From: Lachnospiraceae bacterium | Lineage (GTDB): Bacteria > Bacillota > Clostridia > Lachnospirales > Lachnospiraceae | Length of the DNA: 64,000 bases | Assembly: GCA_017618195.1 (NCBI GenBank) | Contig: JAFZUW010000046.1 | Coordinates: 1-64,000 of the forward strand | Reading direction: 5' to 3' | Shown: piece after piece, positions 33,817-42,612 of the stretch | Layout of the letters: every line of letters begins with the position of its first letter | How positions within the stretch are numbered: position 1 is the stretch's first letter | Position numbers and translations under genes: made by a program | The notes under the pieces: generated by a model | Told to the model about the DNA's origin: nothing | Seen by the model: only the letters and a program-made list of their open reading frames with translations | Databases searched by the model: none

Positions 33817-34299
33817 TCATGTAATGCTTTCCGACGATTCAGACGATGATTTTCCGTGCGTGATAATCCATACCGCACCGAGTGCCGCAAGCGCGCCGCA
33901 CGAATCGATCAGAACGTCGAGCGGACGTCCGGCCCGGTCGGGGACAAATGTCTGGTGGAATTCATCCAATGCCGCCAGGCATACGGTGATTAAAAGCGCC
34001 GCGGCATATGCCTTAATGTTCCGAACTCCCGTCCATACGCATACCGCCCACAGAAGGAGCAGCGCGAGGATTGCGAACTCCGTCATGTGCGCACATTTTC
34101 GTATAACCGTTTCAAGCGTCTCCCGGGTCCTTCCCTCCGGGTCTCCGCCGAAAAGACGGACAACCGCTTTCGCAATGGTTCCGGACAGACTTCCGGACCG
34201 CTCTCCGTCCTGCGCGGAGAAGCCGAATATTACGGCGTACCAAAGTATAACGGACGCCGATGCCATGCACCGGCTCATCCATTTGCCGACTGTCTTCAT
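33817..34299 (-). CDS. VanZ-like family membrane protein
   Basis: 160 residues with four hydrophobic segments. VanZ hallmarks are present: IRKCAHMTEFAILALLL and DEFHQTFVPDRAGRPLDVLIDSCGA. VanZ gives low teicoplanin resistance in enterococci, but most chromosomal relatives have no known role, so resistance should not be assumed. The start lies 13 bases after the lipoprotein stop, and its AAAGGA site overlaps that stop codon, so translation is coupled. Confidence 0.85.
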   Translation of the reverse strand: MKTVGKWMSRCMASASVILWYAVIFGFSAQDGERSGSLSGTIAKAVVRLFGGDPEGRTRETLETVIRKCAHMTEFAILALLLLWAVCVWTGVRNIKAYAAALLITVCLAALDEFHQTFVPDRAGRPLDVLIDSCGALAALGAVWIITHGKSSSESSESIT

Positions 34300-34312
34300 A
34301 GATTTAATTCCT

Positions 34313-35512
34313 TTATTGCGGCATATAAATATCCCGGAATGACCACATGATGTCTTCGATCAGATCGGTCTCCCCCATGTCGGCCTGACCAAGCGGACGC
34401 CTGAAGAAGATGATCCAATATCCGGAAGTATAACTGTCCGCGCAGAAATCGCTGAATTCGTAATCCACGCCGTTAACCGTTCCGGTTTCCGTCCATATGA
34501 TATCCCCGTAAAAATCCTCAGGATCGGAAAAGTCAAAATTGTTGCCGTACTGACTCTTTAACATCCGGTATACGTCCATCACGGATTTGCATCCGTAGGA
34601 TTGATCGACGTGCTGGATATATATCGTTACGTCTTCGGTATCATACGGCGTGATGACCAGAGAAGCATTGGCCGTTTTCTCAATCCTCTTGACAGTGCCG
34701 TCGATATAAAGGAAATCGGCAACCGAGCCGTCCGACATCTTTTCGGTAACCCTCTTAAGTTCAACGTCAATCGGCGAATGATGCTGCACGAGCGATTCCG
34801 CACTCTTCATCCATACGGCTGCGTCGTCATAGTCCTCCTCCGTCATTTCCGCATAACTCTTATCCGGGAATGCGTAATACACGGCGATGATTCCGTACTC
34901 GTCCCTGCAGTCATACGCCCAGAAGCGGGAGTATTCCCGTACCGTTTCGTCGTCGAAATACAGATAAGCCTCCGAATCCGGTCCGACAAGACAGGACACG
35001 TTGTTGATCAGCTTGCGGCTGCATGTTCCGTACAGCTTATAGTCATCGACGACAAGCACTTCGTTCAGCGTATTGCCGTCATAGAGCAGCTTTTCGAGAT
35101 CTTCGCTGTCATAGACCGCCCCGTCGTACCCGTCGATCTGATAGCCAACCTCAAGATAACCGGTTTCATTTTCCGCCGTAAGCCAGTTGTCACGAACACT
35201 GACTTCAGCATCCTCCGGAACATATAAGGAAAATGCGCCGTTCCCGCATGATACCGCTTTCATCCCGTCCCATGTTCCGGGCGCCGGTGTGGCGGTCGGG
35301 GCGGGCACATCGGTCGGCGCCGGCACATCGGTCGGTGTCGGCTCATCGGTAGGCGAAGGCGTAAGGACGGCGGTCGGTTCCGCGCCCGGTGAAAGAGCGG
35401 TTCTTCTCTTTCCCGCGAGTTTCTCTTCTTCCTCTTTACATGCCGTAAGAATTCCCATGGCGAGGACGGAAAGAATCAAAAAGCTTACGATGAAACGAAT
35501 GCGTTTTTTCAT
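34313..35512 (-). CDS. Lipoprotein with Thr/Pro/Asp linker
   Basis: 399 residues. Type II signal peptide with lipobox ILTAC (Cys25), then a charged stretch and a repeated Pro-Thr-Asp linker (PTDEPTPTDVPAPTDVPAPT). A globular extracytoplasmic domain of about 310 residues follows, with no motif I recognise. Same overall plan as other surface proteins in the window. AGGAGGA lies 7-8 bases before the ATG. Paired with the vanZ-like gene in a two-gene unit. Confidence 0.8.
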   Translation of the reverse strand: MKKRIRFIVSFLILSVLAMGILTACKEEEEKLAGKRRTALSPGAEPTAVLTPSPTDEPTPTDVPAPTDVPAPTATPAPGTWDGMKAVSCGNGAFSLYVPEDAEVSVRDNWLTAENETGYLEVGYQIDGYDGAVYDSEDLEKLLYDGNTLNEVLVVDDYKLYGTCSRKLINNVSCLVGPDSEAYLYFDDETVREYSRFWAYDCRDEYGIIAVYYAFPDKSYAEMTEEDYDDAAVWMKSAESLVQHHSPIDVELKRVTEKMSDGSVADFLYIDGTVKRIEKTANASLVITPYDTEDVTIYIQHVDQSYGCKSVMDVYRMLKSQYGNNFDFSDPEDFYGDIIWTETGTVNGVDYEFSDFCADSYTSGYWIIFFRRPLGQADMGETDLIEDIMWSFRDIYMPQ

Positions 35513-35669
35513 GCTGTGTTCCTCCTGCGGATGGATTGCCGGTCGGGATAATTATACCAAAGGTTCGCCCCGCAGGCAAGGAATACCTTCAAGCCGGAAG
35601 GCGGCGCATTTTCACGGAGCGGTCCGGAAACCCGCCGCGGGGTTTTTCATTTTCCGCAAAAAATTACGC

Positions 35670-35698
35670 TTGACAGGTTCGGAACGAAGGCGTATAGT
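35670..35698 (+). promoter_or_regulatory. Sigma-A-type promoter of the T-box operon
   Basis: TTGACA (35670-35675), 17-base spacer, TATAGT (35693-35698). It sits just before the T-box leader and gives a predicted start near 35705. Confidence 0.85.
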
Positions 35699-35704
35699 CT
35701 AGAC

Positions 35705-35975
35705 AAATGCAGTGACCGGGAACCAGTACGAAACAAGTATTCCCTTACAGCGAGCCGGGCATGGTGAGAGCCGGCATCGAAGACCTTCCGAATTCCTCCC
35801 GAGAGCAGCGTGTTGAACAGTTTCGCTAAGTAGGCATCGCCGGTTGCGTCCGTTATCGCGATAGGGCATGAATGATGTGCCCGAATGAGGGTATGCGTTT
35901 ACGTATACTGAATTGAGGTGGTACCACGGGTTATATGCTCGTCCTCTACTGTTGCAGAGGACGGGCTTTTTTGTT
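35705..35975 (+). ncRNA. T-box leader, probable tRNA-Phe (UUC) specificity
   Basis: A 270-base leader precedes paaK. The T-box core AGGTGGTACCACG is at 35916-35928. A terminator follows: an 11-bp stem, GCTCGTCCTCT 35937-35947 with AGAGGACGGGC 35956-35966, then T6. Stem I features are visible: AGTA on the 5' side (CCAGTACGAAAC), the AGCGAG and GGTGAGAGCC elements of its distal part, and GAA directly before the codon TTC at 35793-35795. The AGUA/GAA pair normally frames the specifier, so the codon read is UUC, Phe. Uncharged tRNA-Phe would stabilise the antiterminator and switch on paaK and the ACT gene. Specifier choice is by eye. Confidence 0.85.
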
Positions 35976-36034
35976 TCCTCTTGAAACGGCCTTCGTCCTC
36001 AGGATAACACCATTCTATTATCATGGAGGTACTT

Positions 36035-37360
36035 ATGAAACAGGAGAAAATCCACAAGATCTGGAGCCCCGCCATCGAGTGCATGGACCGTGCAAAGCTC
36101 CGCGAGCTCCAAAACGAACGCCTTCGCGCTACGGTTAAGCTTGAGTACGAGAACGTACCGCTCTACCGCGCGCGTATGGATGCCATGGGTGTAAAGCCCG
36201 AAGACATTAAGACCGTTGATGATTTAAAGAAACTTCCGTTCACCGAGAAGACCGACCTGCGTGACCAGTTCCCTTACGGACTGCTTGCGGCCAAGCTTAC
36301 GGACATCGTCCGTATCCAGGGATCCTCGGGAACGACCGGAAAGCCGATCGTAACCGGCTACACCCAGAATGACATAGATGTATGGACCGAGATGGTTGCA
36401 AGATCACTCACCGCTGCGGGCGGCGATAAGGACGACGTGATCCAGGTCTGCTACGGCTACGGCCTCTTCACCGGCGGTCTCGGCGCACATTACGGCGCAT
36501 CCGCGATCGGCGCTACCGTTATCCCGATGTCGGCCGGCAACACGCAGCGTCAGATGATGATGATGACCGAGCTCGGCGCGACGATGCTCTGCTGCACGCC
36601 TTCCTACGCGACCTACCTCGGCGAGACCTTAAAGGAAGCGGGACTTCTTGACAAGGTTAAACTGAAGTCCGGCGTCTTCGGCGCTGAGCCGTGGACCGAG
36701 GAAATGCGTCAGCACCTCGAGGAACTCTTCGATTTCGACGCCTGCGACATCTACGGACTGACCGAGATCGGCGGCCCCGGCGTTGCATTTGAGTGCCTTG
36801 AGAAGGCCGGCATGCATGTGAACGAGGACCACGTTATCGCCGAGATCATCGATCCCGAGACCGGCGAGCCTCTTCCTTACGGACAGAAAGGCGAACTCGT
36901 ATTTACCACGATCACGAAGACCGGTATGCCGATGATCCGTTACCGGACACACGACATCTGCTCCATCGACGCAAAGCCCTGCGCATGCGGCCGTACCTTC
37001 CTTAAGATCAGCCGTCTGACCGGCCGTACCGATGACATGCTCGTTATCCGCGGCGTCAACGTATTCCCGAGCCAGATTGAGACCTGTCTCGTCGGCCTTG
37101 AGGGCGTTGCTCCGTTCTACTGCCTGATCGTTGACCGTGTAAACTCCACCGATAAACTCGAAGTTCAGGTTGAGCTTTCCGACGAGATCTTCACCGATAA
37201 GGTCAGCGAAATTGAGGAACTCCGCTCTACGATTGCGGAGCGCATCAAGTCCGTTGTCGGAATTGCCGCCAAAATCACGCTTGTTGCACCGAAGTCCCTG
37301 CCTCGTTCCGAAGGCAAGGCAAAGCGTGTTATTGACCGCAGAAACCTGACCAATGTATAA
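36035..37360 (+). CDS. paaK: Phenylacetate-CoA ligase
   Basis: Activates phenylacetate (or a related arylacetate) with ATP and CoA through an acyl-adenylate. 441 residues; ATG 36035 follows GGAGGT by 4-5 bases. The adenylation P-loop is QGSSGTTGKPIVTGYT (about 91-106). Other motifs include YGLTEIGGPG, a TRTH-like YRTHDIC and the C-terminal hinge GRTDDMLVIRGVNVFPSQIE. It is controlled by a Phe-type T-box and paired with an ACT protein. This suggests a role in building phenylalanine from phenylacetate through a ferredoxin-dependent oxidoreductase encoded elsewhere. Indoleacetate is an alternative substrate. Confidence 0.93.
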   Translation: MKQEKIHKIWSPAIECMDRAKLRELQNERLRATVKLEYENVPLYRARMDAMGVKPEDIKTVDDLKKLPFTEKTDLRDQFPYGLLAAKLTDIVRIQGSSGTTGKPIVTGYTQNDIDVWTEMVARSLTAAGGDKDDVIQVCYGYGLFTGGLGAHYGASAIGATVIPMSAGNTQRQMMMMTELGATMLCCTPSYATYLGETLKEAGLLDKVKLKSGVFGAEPWTEEMRQHLEELFDFDACDIYGLTEIGGPGVAFECLEKAGMHVNEDHVIAEIIDPETGEPLPYGQKGELVFTTITKTGMPMIRYRTHDICSIDAKPCACGRTFLKISRLTGRTDDMLVIRGVNVFPSQIETCLVGLEGVAPFYCLIVDRVNSTDKLEVQVELSDEIFTDKVSEIEELRSTIAERIKSVVGIAAKITLVAPKSLPRSEGKAKRVIDRRNLTNV

Positions 37361-37383
37361 TAGAGAAAAAAGGAGGTACGACA

Positions 37384-37824
37384 ATGTATATTCATCAGAT
37401 TACCGTATTCCTTGAGAATATGAAGGGAACCTTATCCAAACTGACATCGCTCCTTGCCGATAACGGTATCGATATTCTCGCCATGACGATTGCGGATACT
37501 TCCGGTTTCGGTCTCGTTCGTTTCATTGTACGCGAAAGCGACAATGACCAGAGTCTTAAGCTCCTGAAAGAATCCGGCTATGCCGCACGAAAGAACCACG
37601 TTATCTGCGTCCGCGTTCCGAACGAACCCGGCGGACTCAATAAGATCCTGTGCCTTCTCGATGAGGCAGGCATTTCGATCGAATATCTGTATTCCTTCAA
37701 CTACAGCGAAGGAAACAACGCTTTGATCATCTTCCGTCTCTCCGACCGCGAGAAAGGCCTTGAGATTTTCCGTGATAACGGGATCTCCGTTTTCTCGCAG
37801 GCCGAGATCAACGCGATTCAGTAA
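37384..37824 (+). CDS. Tandem ACT-domain protein
   Basis: 146 residues made of two ACT domains, each a beta-alpha-beta-beta-alpha-beta unit (YIHQITVFLENMKGTLSKLTSLLADNGIDILAM and VICVRVPNEPGGLNKILCLLDEAGISIEYLY, quoted in part). The G-x-L and NxPGxL-type loops are ligand-binding positions for amino acids. It lies 23 bases after paaK with an AAAGGAGG site, so both share the T-box. Probably senses phenylalanine or another aromatic amino acid and modulates the ligase or its partner; inferred from family and context. Confidence 0.88.
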   Translation: MYIHQITVFLENMKGTLSKLTSLLADNGIDILAMTIADTSGFGLVRFIVRESDNDQSLKLLKESGYAARKNHVICVRVPNEPGGLNKILCLLDEAGISIEYLYSFNYSEGNNALIIFRLSDREKGLEIFRDNGISVFSQAEINAIQ

Positions 37825-37909
37825 AGCGTAAGGATCTCCGCGATTCAAAAAGCATAAGCGCAATCGCCGCAATCCGAAAAGCAAACATATCTTTTAAGGC
37901 ATAAGAAAA

Positions 37910-37929
37910 CCTCCCGGTCAAACGGGAGG
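37910..37929. terminator. Bidirectional terminator between the ACT gene and the YczE-like gene
   Basis: CCTCCCG (37910-37916) pairs with CGGGAGG (37923-37929), with T-rich sequence on both sides. The two genes converge here; the YczE-like stop codon lies in the loop. Confidence 0.8.
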
Positions 37930-38565
37930 CTTTTCATTCTTAAATCTTTTCTCTCCGAGCTTCCTAACCATCGTGATTGCCGGTCCGAGGAACAGCGCCA
38001 TCAGGATGATTCCGATGATCGGGATCCCGCCGAGCAGCGTTCCGACAAGGATTGCCGCTCCGTCCCAGGCAATACGGATCACCATGGGAGGAATCTTCGG
38101 AAAATGTTTTGTCACCTTCTCGGTGATGATGATCGGCAGGCCGTCATACGGGGACACACCCATATCGGCGGTGATGTAAACCGCGGCGCTTATGATGAAT
38201 CCGCCAAGCGTCACCAAAAAGACGGGCCATCTGGATACCGGGTTCGTAAACGCTTCCGCAGGGATGATCTTTCGAAACAGCCAGCAGAAGAAATCCGCGT
38301 AGTATCCGATCAAAACCATGTTGAAAACCGTTCCGAAACCGATCAAAGACCGTTTCAGAAGAAGCACCAGAAGAATCAGGCACACGTTGAACAGAAGCTG
38401 CCAGTTTCCGAAGCTCCATCCGATCTTAGCCGCGATCGAACGGTTCATAAACGTGCACGGATCCGTTCCGAGATCGCAAAGGATCAGAAACGACAGGAAG
38501 AATCCCATCCCGAACACGGCAATAAAACAGCGGATAACCGCCTTACGATTCCATTGAAAACGCAT
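37918..38565 (-). CDS. YczE/YitT-type multi-pass membrane protein
   Basis: About 215 residues with five or six hydrophobic segments. It includes the pattern DLGTDPCTFMNRSIAAKIGWSFGNWQLLFN and ADMGVSPYDGLPIIITEK, typical of YczE/YyaS/YitT proteins (DUF6198 group). In Gram-positive bacteria YczE can assist membrane-bound enzymes, but the role here is unknown. ATG 38565 lies 8 bases past the end of the FKBP gene and has only a weak GGAG site, so translation probably depends on coupling. A TTG 18 bases upstream is an alternative start. Confidence 0.8.
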   Translation of the reverse strand: MRFQWNRKAVIRCFIAVFGMGFFLSFLILCDLGTDPCTFMNRSIAAKIGWSFGNWQLLFNVCLILLVLLLKRSLIGFGTVFNMVLIGYYADFFCWLFRKIIPAEAFTNPVSRWPVFLVTLGGFIISAAVYITADMGVSPYDGLPIIITEKVTKHFPKIPPMVIRIAWDGAAILVGTLLGGIPIIGIILMALFLGPAITMVRKLGEKRFKNEKPPV

Positions 38566-38572
38566 ACTCCGA

Positions 38573-39697
38573 TCAGTCCACAACCTTTGCTTTGTCTACG
38601 AGGAACTCAAGTGCGAGATCGTTCTGCATGCAGTACATAAGGTATTCCTTCGTGTAAGCCGCCTCAAACTCTTCCTGGCTGTCATACTGGGCGGTTTCCA
38701 TGTATCCGGCGATCATCTCTTTGTATTTCTCGTCGGAAACGGTGAGATTTTCCTGCTTCACAACCTGCTGAAGAACCATGTACTGCTTCACGTAAGTCGT
38801 AGCGTTCTCGTCGATGCTCTTCATCATATCGTCATAGCTGCCGAACGCCATGGAAGCGAAATCTTCGACGCCCATGCCGTAGTAGGAAGCCATGCTCTGA
38901 TAATACTCAAGCATGTCGTTCGCATAGAACTCGACATCATCGTCAAGGATCGTCTTGAATTCGGAAATTGCCACCATCTGATCGATAACGGTGTTGAAAA
39001 CGTCATCGTCATAGTTCGCGTCCTTCTCCTGCTGGAGCATCTCGCGAAGCGCCTCGCGGTACTCGTCAATGCTCGCATACTCTCCGTCGGAAAGACGCTT
39101 GATGTAATCGTCGTCAGCGCCTTCCTTTTCCGTGCCGACATAGTTTACGGTGATGGTAAATACGACTGCCTTGCCGTTCAGTTCCTCTTTGCCGTAATCC
39201 TCGGGGAAGGTGGCGTCAATGTCAAATGTCGTTCCGACCGTCTTGCCGATCAGTCCGTTCTCGAAATCCTCGATAAACTGATAGTCGCCGACCTTCAGGT
39301 CATAGCCCTTTCCGGTACCGCCGGAAAATGCCTCGCCGTCGAGCTTGCCGACAAAATCGATGTTTACGGTGTCGCCGGTCTTAATCTCCGTACCGTTGCG
39401 GCTCTCATCGGGAACGTAGTTCGGGTACTGTGCAAGCGCGTCCTTGATCTGCGACTGAAGTTCTTCCTCGAGTTCCGCCTCAGAAACGGCAGCGCCCTTT
39501 GCGGGCTTTGTGAGCTTGTCATAGCTTCCGAGTACCACTTCACCGCCGCATACATGATACAGGCTCTCAACATCGGCAATCGGGGTCGGGCTTGCGGAAG
39601 GGGTCGCGGTTGCGAATCCGTTTCCGTTCTTTCCGTCGCATCCGGTAAGGGCAAGCATGGCCGTTACAACAAGCAGCGCAATTCCAATCTTCTTCAT
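38573..39697 (-). CDS. Lipoprotein peptidyl-prolyl isomerase, FKBP/trigger-factor type
   Basis: 374 residues from ATG 39697 (GGAG 7 bases upstream). Type II signal with lipobox LALTGC (Cys20) and a short Ala-Thr-Pro-Ser linker. The FKBP domain is at about 95-190 (VNIDFVGKLDGEAFSGGTGKGY, FEN GLIGKTVGTTF split by one space here, then FPEDYG). The C-terminal half is helical like the trigger-factor chaperone arm. This suggests an extracellular folding factor anchored to the membrane, an exported relative of trigger factor. FKBP activity is inferred from the domain. Confidence 0.87.
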   Translation of the reverse strand: MKKIGIALLVVTAMLALTGCDGKNGNGFATATPSASPTPIADVESLYHVCGGEVVLGSYDKLTKPAKGAAVSEAELEEELQSQIKDALAQYPNYVPDESRNGTEIKTGDTVNIDFVGKLDGEAFSGGTGKGYDLKVGDYQFIEDFENGLIGKTVGTTFDIDATFPEDYGKEELNGKAVVFTITVNYVGTEKEGADDDYIKRLSDGEYASIDEYREALREMLQQEKDANYDDDVFNTVIDQMVAISEFKTILDDDVEFYANDMLEYYQSMASYYGMGVEDFASMAFGSYDDMMKSIDENATTYVKQYMVLQQVVKQENLTVSDEKYKEMIAGYMETAQYDSQEEFEAAYTKEYLMYCMQNDLALEFLVDKAKVVD

Positions 39698-39790
39698 TCT
39701 GTTCTCCAATAAATGCAGGCTGGGACAGACCGGTTCGTGCCTGCGGCAAACCGGCGCATCCGGTATATCCGGATACTTCCTTTTGGTTAA

Positions 39791-39823
39791 GGAAGCACCG
39801 GCCTTATTCGGGTCGGTGCTTCC
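39791..39823 (-). terminator. Hairpin after the malic enzyme gene
   Basis: GGAAGCACCG (39791-39800) pairs with CGGTGCTTCC (39814-39823), 20 bases beyond the stop codon. The following T stretch is poor (TTAACC), so it may be a weak terminator or mRNA-end stabiliser. Confidence 0.5.
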
Positions 39824-39842
39824 GCTTAATGTTCCGTATCAA

Positions 39843-41015
39843 TTACAGACGAGCAACGCCGGTGTCGCGTGCAGCCTTGGCAACTGCCTTTGCAACAGCC
39901 TGTGCAACGGTCTTGTCAAGTGCGCTCGGGATGATGTAGTCTGCGGAAAGCTTGTCGTCGGTAACGAAGCCTGCGATAGCCTTTGCAGCTGCGATCTTCA
40001 TCTCATCGTTGATGTCCTTAGCGCGAACATCCAGAGCACCGCGGAAGATGCCCGGGAAAGCAAGTACGTTGTTGATCTGGTTCGGGAAATCGCTGCGGCC
40101 GGTTCCGACTACTGCTGCGCCTGCAGCCTTAGCTTCGTCGGGCATGATCTCGGGAGTCGGGTTAGCCATCGGGAAAAGGATCGGATCCTTTGCCATGCTC
40201 TTAACCATCTCGGGAGTTACACAGCCGGGAGCGGATACGCCGATAAATACGTCAGCGCCCTTGATAACGTCCTCGAGACTGCCCTTGCGCATCTGCTGGT
40301 TGGTCATCTCAGCGATGATCTCCTTCTCAGCGTTCAGACCGTCGCGGCCCTTATAGATAGCGCCCTTACGGTCGCACATTACAACGTCCTTAAGACCCAT
40401 CGAGATGAGGAGCTTGATGATTGCGATACCTGCTGCGCCTGCACCGCTCGTTACAACGCGGATCTCATCGATCTTCTTGTTAACAACCTTCAATGCGTTG
40501 AGCATTGCCGCAAGACATACAACAGCGGTACCGTGCTGGTCATCATGGAAAATCGGGATGTCGCAGCACTCTTTGAGCTTTCTCTCGATTTCGAAACAAC
40601 GGGGAGCGGAAATATCCTCAAGGTTTACGCCGCCGAAAGAACCTGCAAGAAGTCTTACGGTGTTAACGATGTCATCAACCTCTTTGCTGCGGATGCAGAG
40701 CGGGATTGCGTCAACATCGCCGAATGCCTTGAAGAGGGCACATTTGCCTTCCATAACGGGCATGCCTGCCTCCGGACCGATATCGCCGAGACCGAGTACT
40801 GCGGTACCGTCGGTAACAACGGCTACCAGATTGCTGCGGCGGGTAAGATCGTAGCTCAGATCAACGTTCTTCTGGATTTCAAGACAGGGCTGTGCAACAC
40901 CGGGGGTGTATGCAAGAGACAGATCCTCTTTCGTTTCCAGGGGAGCACGAACAACCATCTCCACCTTACCTTTCCACTCATAATGCTTCTTCAGGGATTC
41001 TTCTGCGTAATTCAT
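39843..41015 (-). CDS. NAD(P)-dependent malic enzyme
   Basis: Oxidatively decarboxylates malate to pyruvate and CO2 (or the reverse). 390 residues, the short bacterial form without a phosphotransacetylase-like tail. Visible motifs are SLAYTPGVAQPCLEI, the catalytic-region EDISAPRCFEIERKL, FHDDQHGTA and the Rossmann loop VTSGAGAAGIAIIKLL. ATG 41015 is chosen for the AAAGGA site 8 bases before it. It lies beside fumarase and a malate/lactate dehydrogenase relative, forming a C4-dicarboxylate cluster. Cofactor preference cannot be read safely. Confidence 0.93.
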   Translation of the reverse strand: MNYAEESLKKHYEWKGKVEMVVRAPLETKEDLSLAYTPGVAQPCLEIQKNVDLSYDLTRRSNLVAVVTDGTAVLGLGDIGPEAGMPVMEGKCALFKAFGDVDAIPLCIRSKEVDDIVNTVRLLAGSFGGVNLEDISAPRCFEIERKLKECCDIPIFHDDQHGTAVVCLAAMLNALKVVNKKIDEIRVVTSGAGAAGIAIIKLLISMGLKDVVMCDRKGAIYKGRDGLNAEKEIIAEMTNQQMRKGSLEDVIKGADVFIGVSAPGCVTPEMVKSMAKDPILFPMANPTPEIMPDEAKAAGAAVVGTGRSDFPNQINNVLAFPGIFRGALDVRAKDINDEMKIAAAKAIAGFVTDDKLSADYIIPSALDKTVAQAVAKAVAKAARDTGVARL

Positions 41016-41084
41016 AACATTTATCCTTTCTTTATAAGCAAGCATCTTGCTTTAGTTTACTTTTTGATTGTGAATGTTTCGTGT

Positions 41085-42461
41085 TCAAATCATGTTCTCG
41101 GGATGAAAAACACGGTCGAACTCGTCCGCGCTCAGAAAACCGAGACGGACACACGCTTCTTTTAAGGAGATGTTCTCCTTGTAAGCGAGCTTCGCGGTCT
41201 TCGCGGCATTCTCATAACCGATGTACGGATTGAGCGCCGTAACAAGCATCAGCGAATTGTACAGGTTGTCATGCATCTTCTCGCGGTTCGCGGTAATTCC
41301 GGTCACGCAGTTCTTCGTAAACGAGATCATCGCCTCGCTCAGAAGTCTTACGGACTGCAGAAAATTATACGCGATCACGGGCATGAACACGTTCAGCTCG
41401 AAGTTGCCCTGGCTCGCCGCCATTCCGACCGCCGTATCGTTTCCGATGACCTGTACGGCTACCATCGTAACGGCTTCGCACTGCGTCGGATTGACCTTGC
41501 CCGGCATGATCGAGGAACCCGGCTCGTTCTCGGGAATCCGGATCTCTCCGAGACCGTCTCTCGGTCCGCTCGCAAGCCACCGTACGTCGTTCGCGATCTT
41601 CATCAGATCGGCCGCAAGCGCCTTCAGCACTCCGTGAACGGAAACCATCTCGTCCTTTGAGGTAAGGGCGTGGAACTTATTCTCCGCGGTAACGAATGCA
41701 ATTCCGGTGATCCGGCTGACTTCCTTCGCAACCTCTTCGGCAAAGCCCTTCGGCGCGTTCAATCCGGTTCCGACTGCCGTTCCGCCGAGCGCCAGCGTCC
41801 GAAGTGCCGGCAGCAGCATCTCAAGCATTGCACGGTCCCGCTCAAGGCTCGTTCTCCAGCCGCTGATCTCCTGGGAAAATGCGATCGGCACCGCGTCCTG
41901 CAGGTGCGTCCGGCCGCTCTTTACGATGCCTTCGTTCTCGGCTTCGAGCCGTTTAAACGTCGCGGTCAGCGTGTCAATTGCCGGGAACAGGCGCGTCTCG
42001 ATTTCGGTTACCGCAGCAATGTGCATCGCCGTCGGGAACGTGTCGTTACTCGACTGGGACATGTTCACGTCATCGTTCGGATGAAGAAGCTTCGCTCCCG
42101 CGATCTCGTTGCCGCGGTTTGCTATCACTTCGTTAACGTTCATATTCGATTGTGTGCCGCTTCCGGTCTGCCATACGACAAGCGGAAAATGTCCCGCAAG
42201 CTTTCCTGCAAGGATCTCATCGCAAGTCTTCGCGATGGCGCCGCATTTGTCTTCGGTCATGCGTGCGGGCTGCAGCGTCTTATTGGCTGCGGCCGCCGCC
42301 TTCTTCAATACGGCAAATGCCCGGATGATCTCTGCGGGCATCGTCTCAATTCCCGCTCCGATCAGAAAGTTTCTGCGGCTTCGCTCGGTCTGAGCACCCC
42401 AGTAGCAATCCGCAGGAACCTGCATCTCGCCCATGGAGTCATGTTCGATTCGGAATTCCAT
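41085..42461 (-). CDS. fumC: Class II fumarate hydratase
   Basis: Reversible hydration of fumarate to malate. 458 residues from ATG 42461, which follows GGGAGGAAG. Signature GSSIMPGKVNPTQCE with the catalytic loop Ser; also SGTQSNMNVNEVI, HPNDDVNMSQSSNDTFPT and GRTHLQDAVPI, all matching FumC rather than aspartase. It is oxygen-stable and has no iron-sulfur cluster, unlike many class I fumarases of anaerobes. It sits between the malic enzyme and the dehydrogenase, with all three on the minus strand. Confidence 0.94.
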   Translation of the reverse strand: MEFRIEHDSMGEMQVPADCYWGAQTERSRRNFLIGAGIETMPAEIIRAFAVLKKAAAAANKTLQPARMTEDKCGAIAKTCDEILAGKLAGHFPLVVWQTGSGTQSNMNVNEVIANRGNEIAGAKLLHPNDDVNMSQSSNDTFPTAMHIAAVTEIETRLFPAIDTLTATFKRLEAENEGIVKSGRTHLQDAVPIAFSQEISGWRTSLERDRAMLEMLLPALRTLALGGTAVGTGLNAPKGFAEEVAKEVSRITGIAFVTAENKFHALTSKDEMVSVHGVLKALAADLMKIANDVRWLASGPRDGLGEIRIPENEPGSSIMPGKVNPTQCEAVTMVAVQVIGNDTAVGMAASQGNFELNVFMPVIAYNFLQSVRLLSEAMISFTKNCVTGITANREKMHDNLYNSLMLVTALNPYIGYENAAKTAKLAYKENISLKEACVRLGFLSADEFDRVFHPENMI

Positions 42462-42535
42462 TACTTCCTCCCGCCGCGCGGTATCCCGCAGCGGCATGCA
42501 CCCTTCCGGTGTTCCGTAAGGTGCCCTTAAACAAT

Positions 42536-42597
42536 CAAAAGGAGGCGGCCGCGCCGTCTCCTCGCTGATACAGGGAAGCGTGACAGCGCACGCTTCC
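42536..42597 (-). terminator. Double-hairpin terminator after the dehydrogenase gene
   Basis: Two consecutive stems follow the stop codon on the minus strand. The first is GGAAGCGTG/CACGCTTCC (42574-42597). The second is AGGAGGCGGC/GCCGTCTCCT (42540-42562, one mismatch), followed by TTTTGATT. Confidence 0.75.
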
Positions 42598-42612
42598 GAT
42601 TATTCGAATCAA

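Noticed and set aside
33817..34299. Glycopeptide resistance gene
   Set aside because: VanZ-like proteins are common housekeeping-type membrane proteins, and no other van genes are present.
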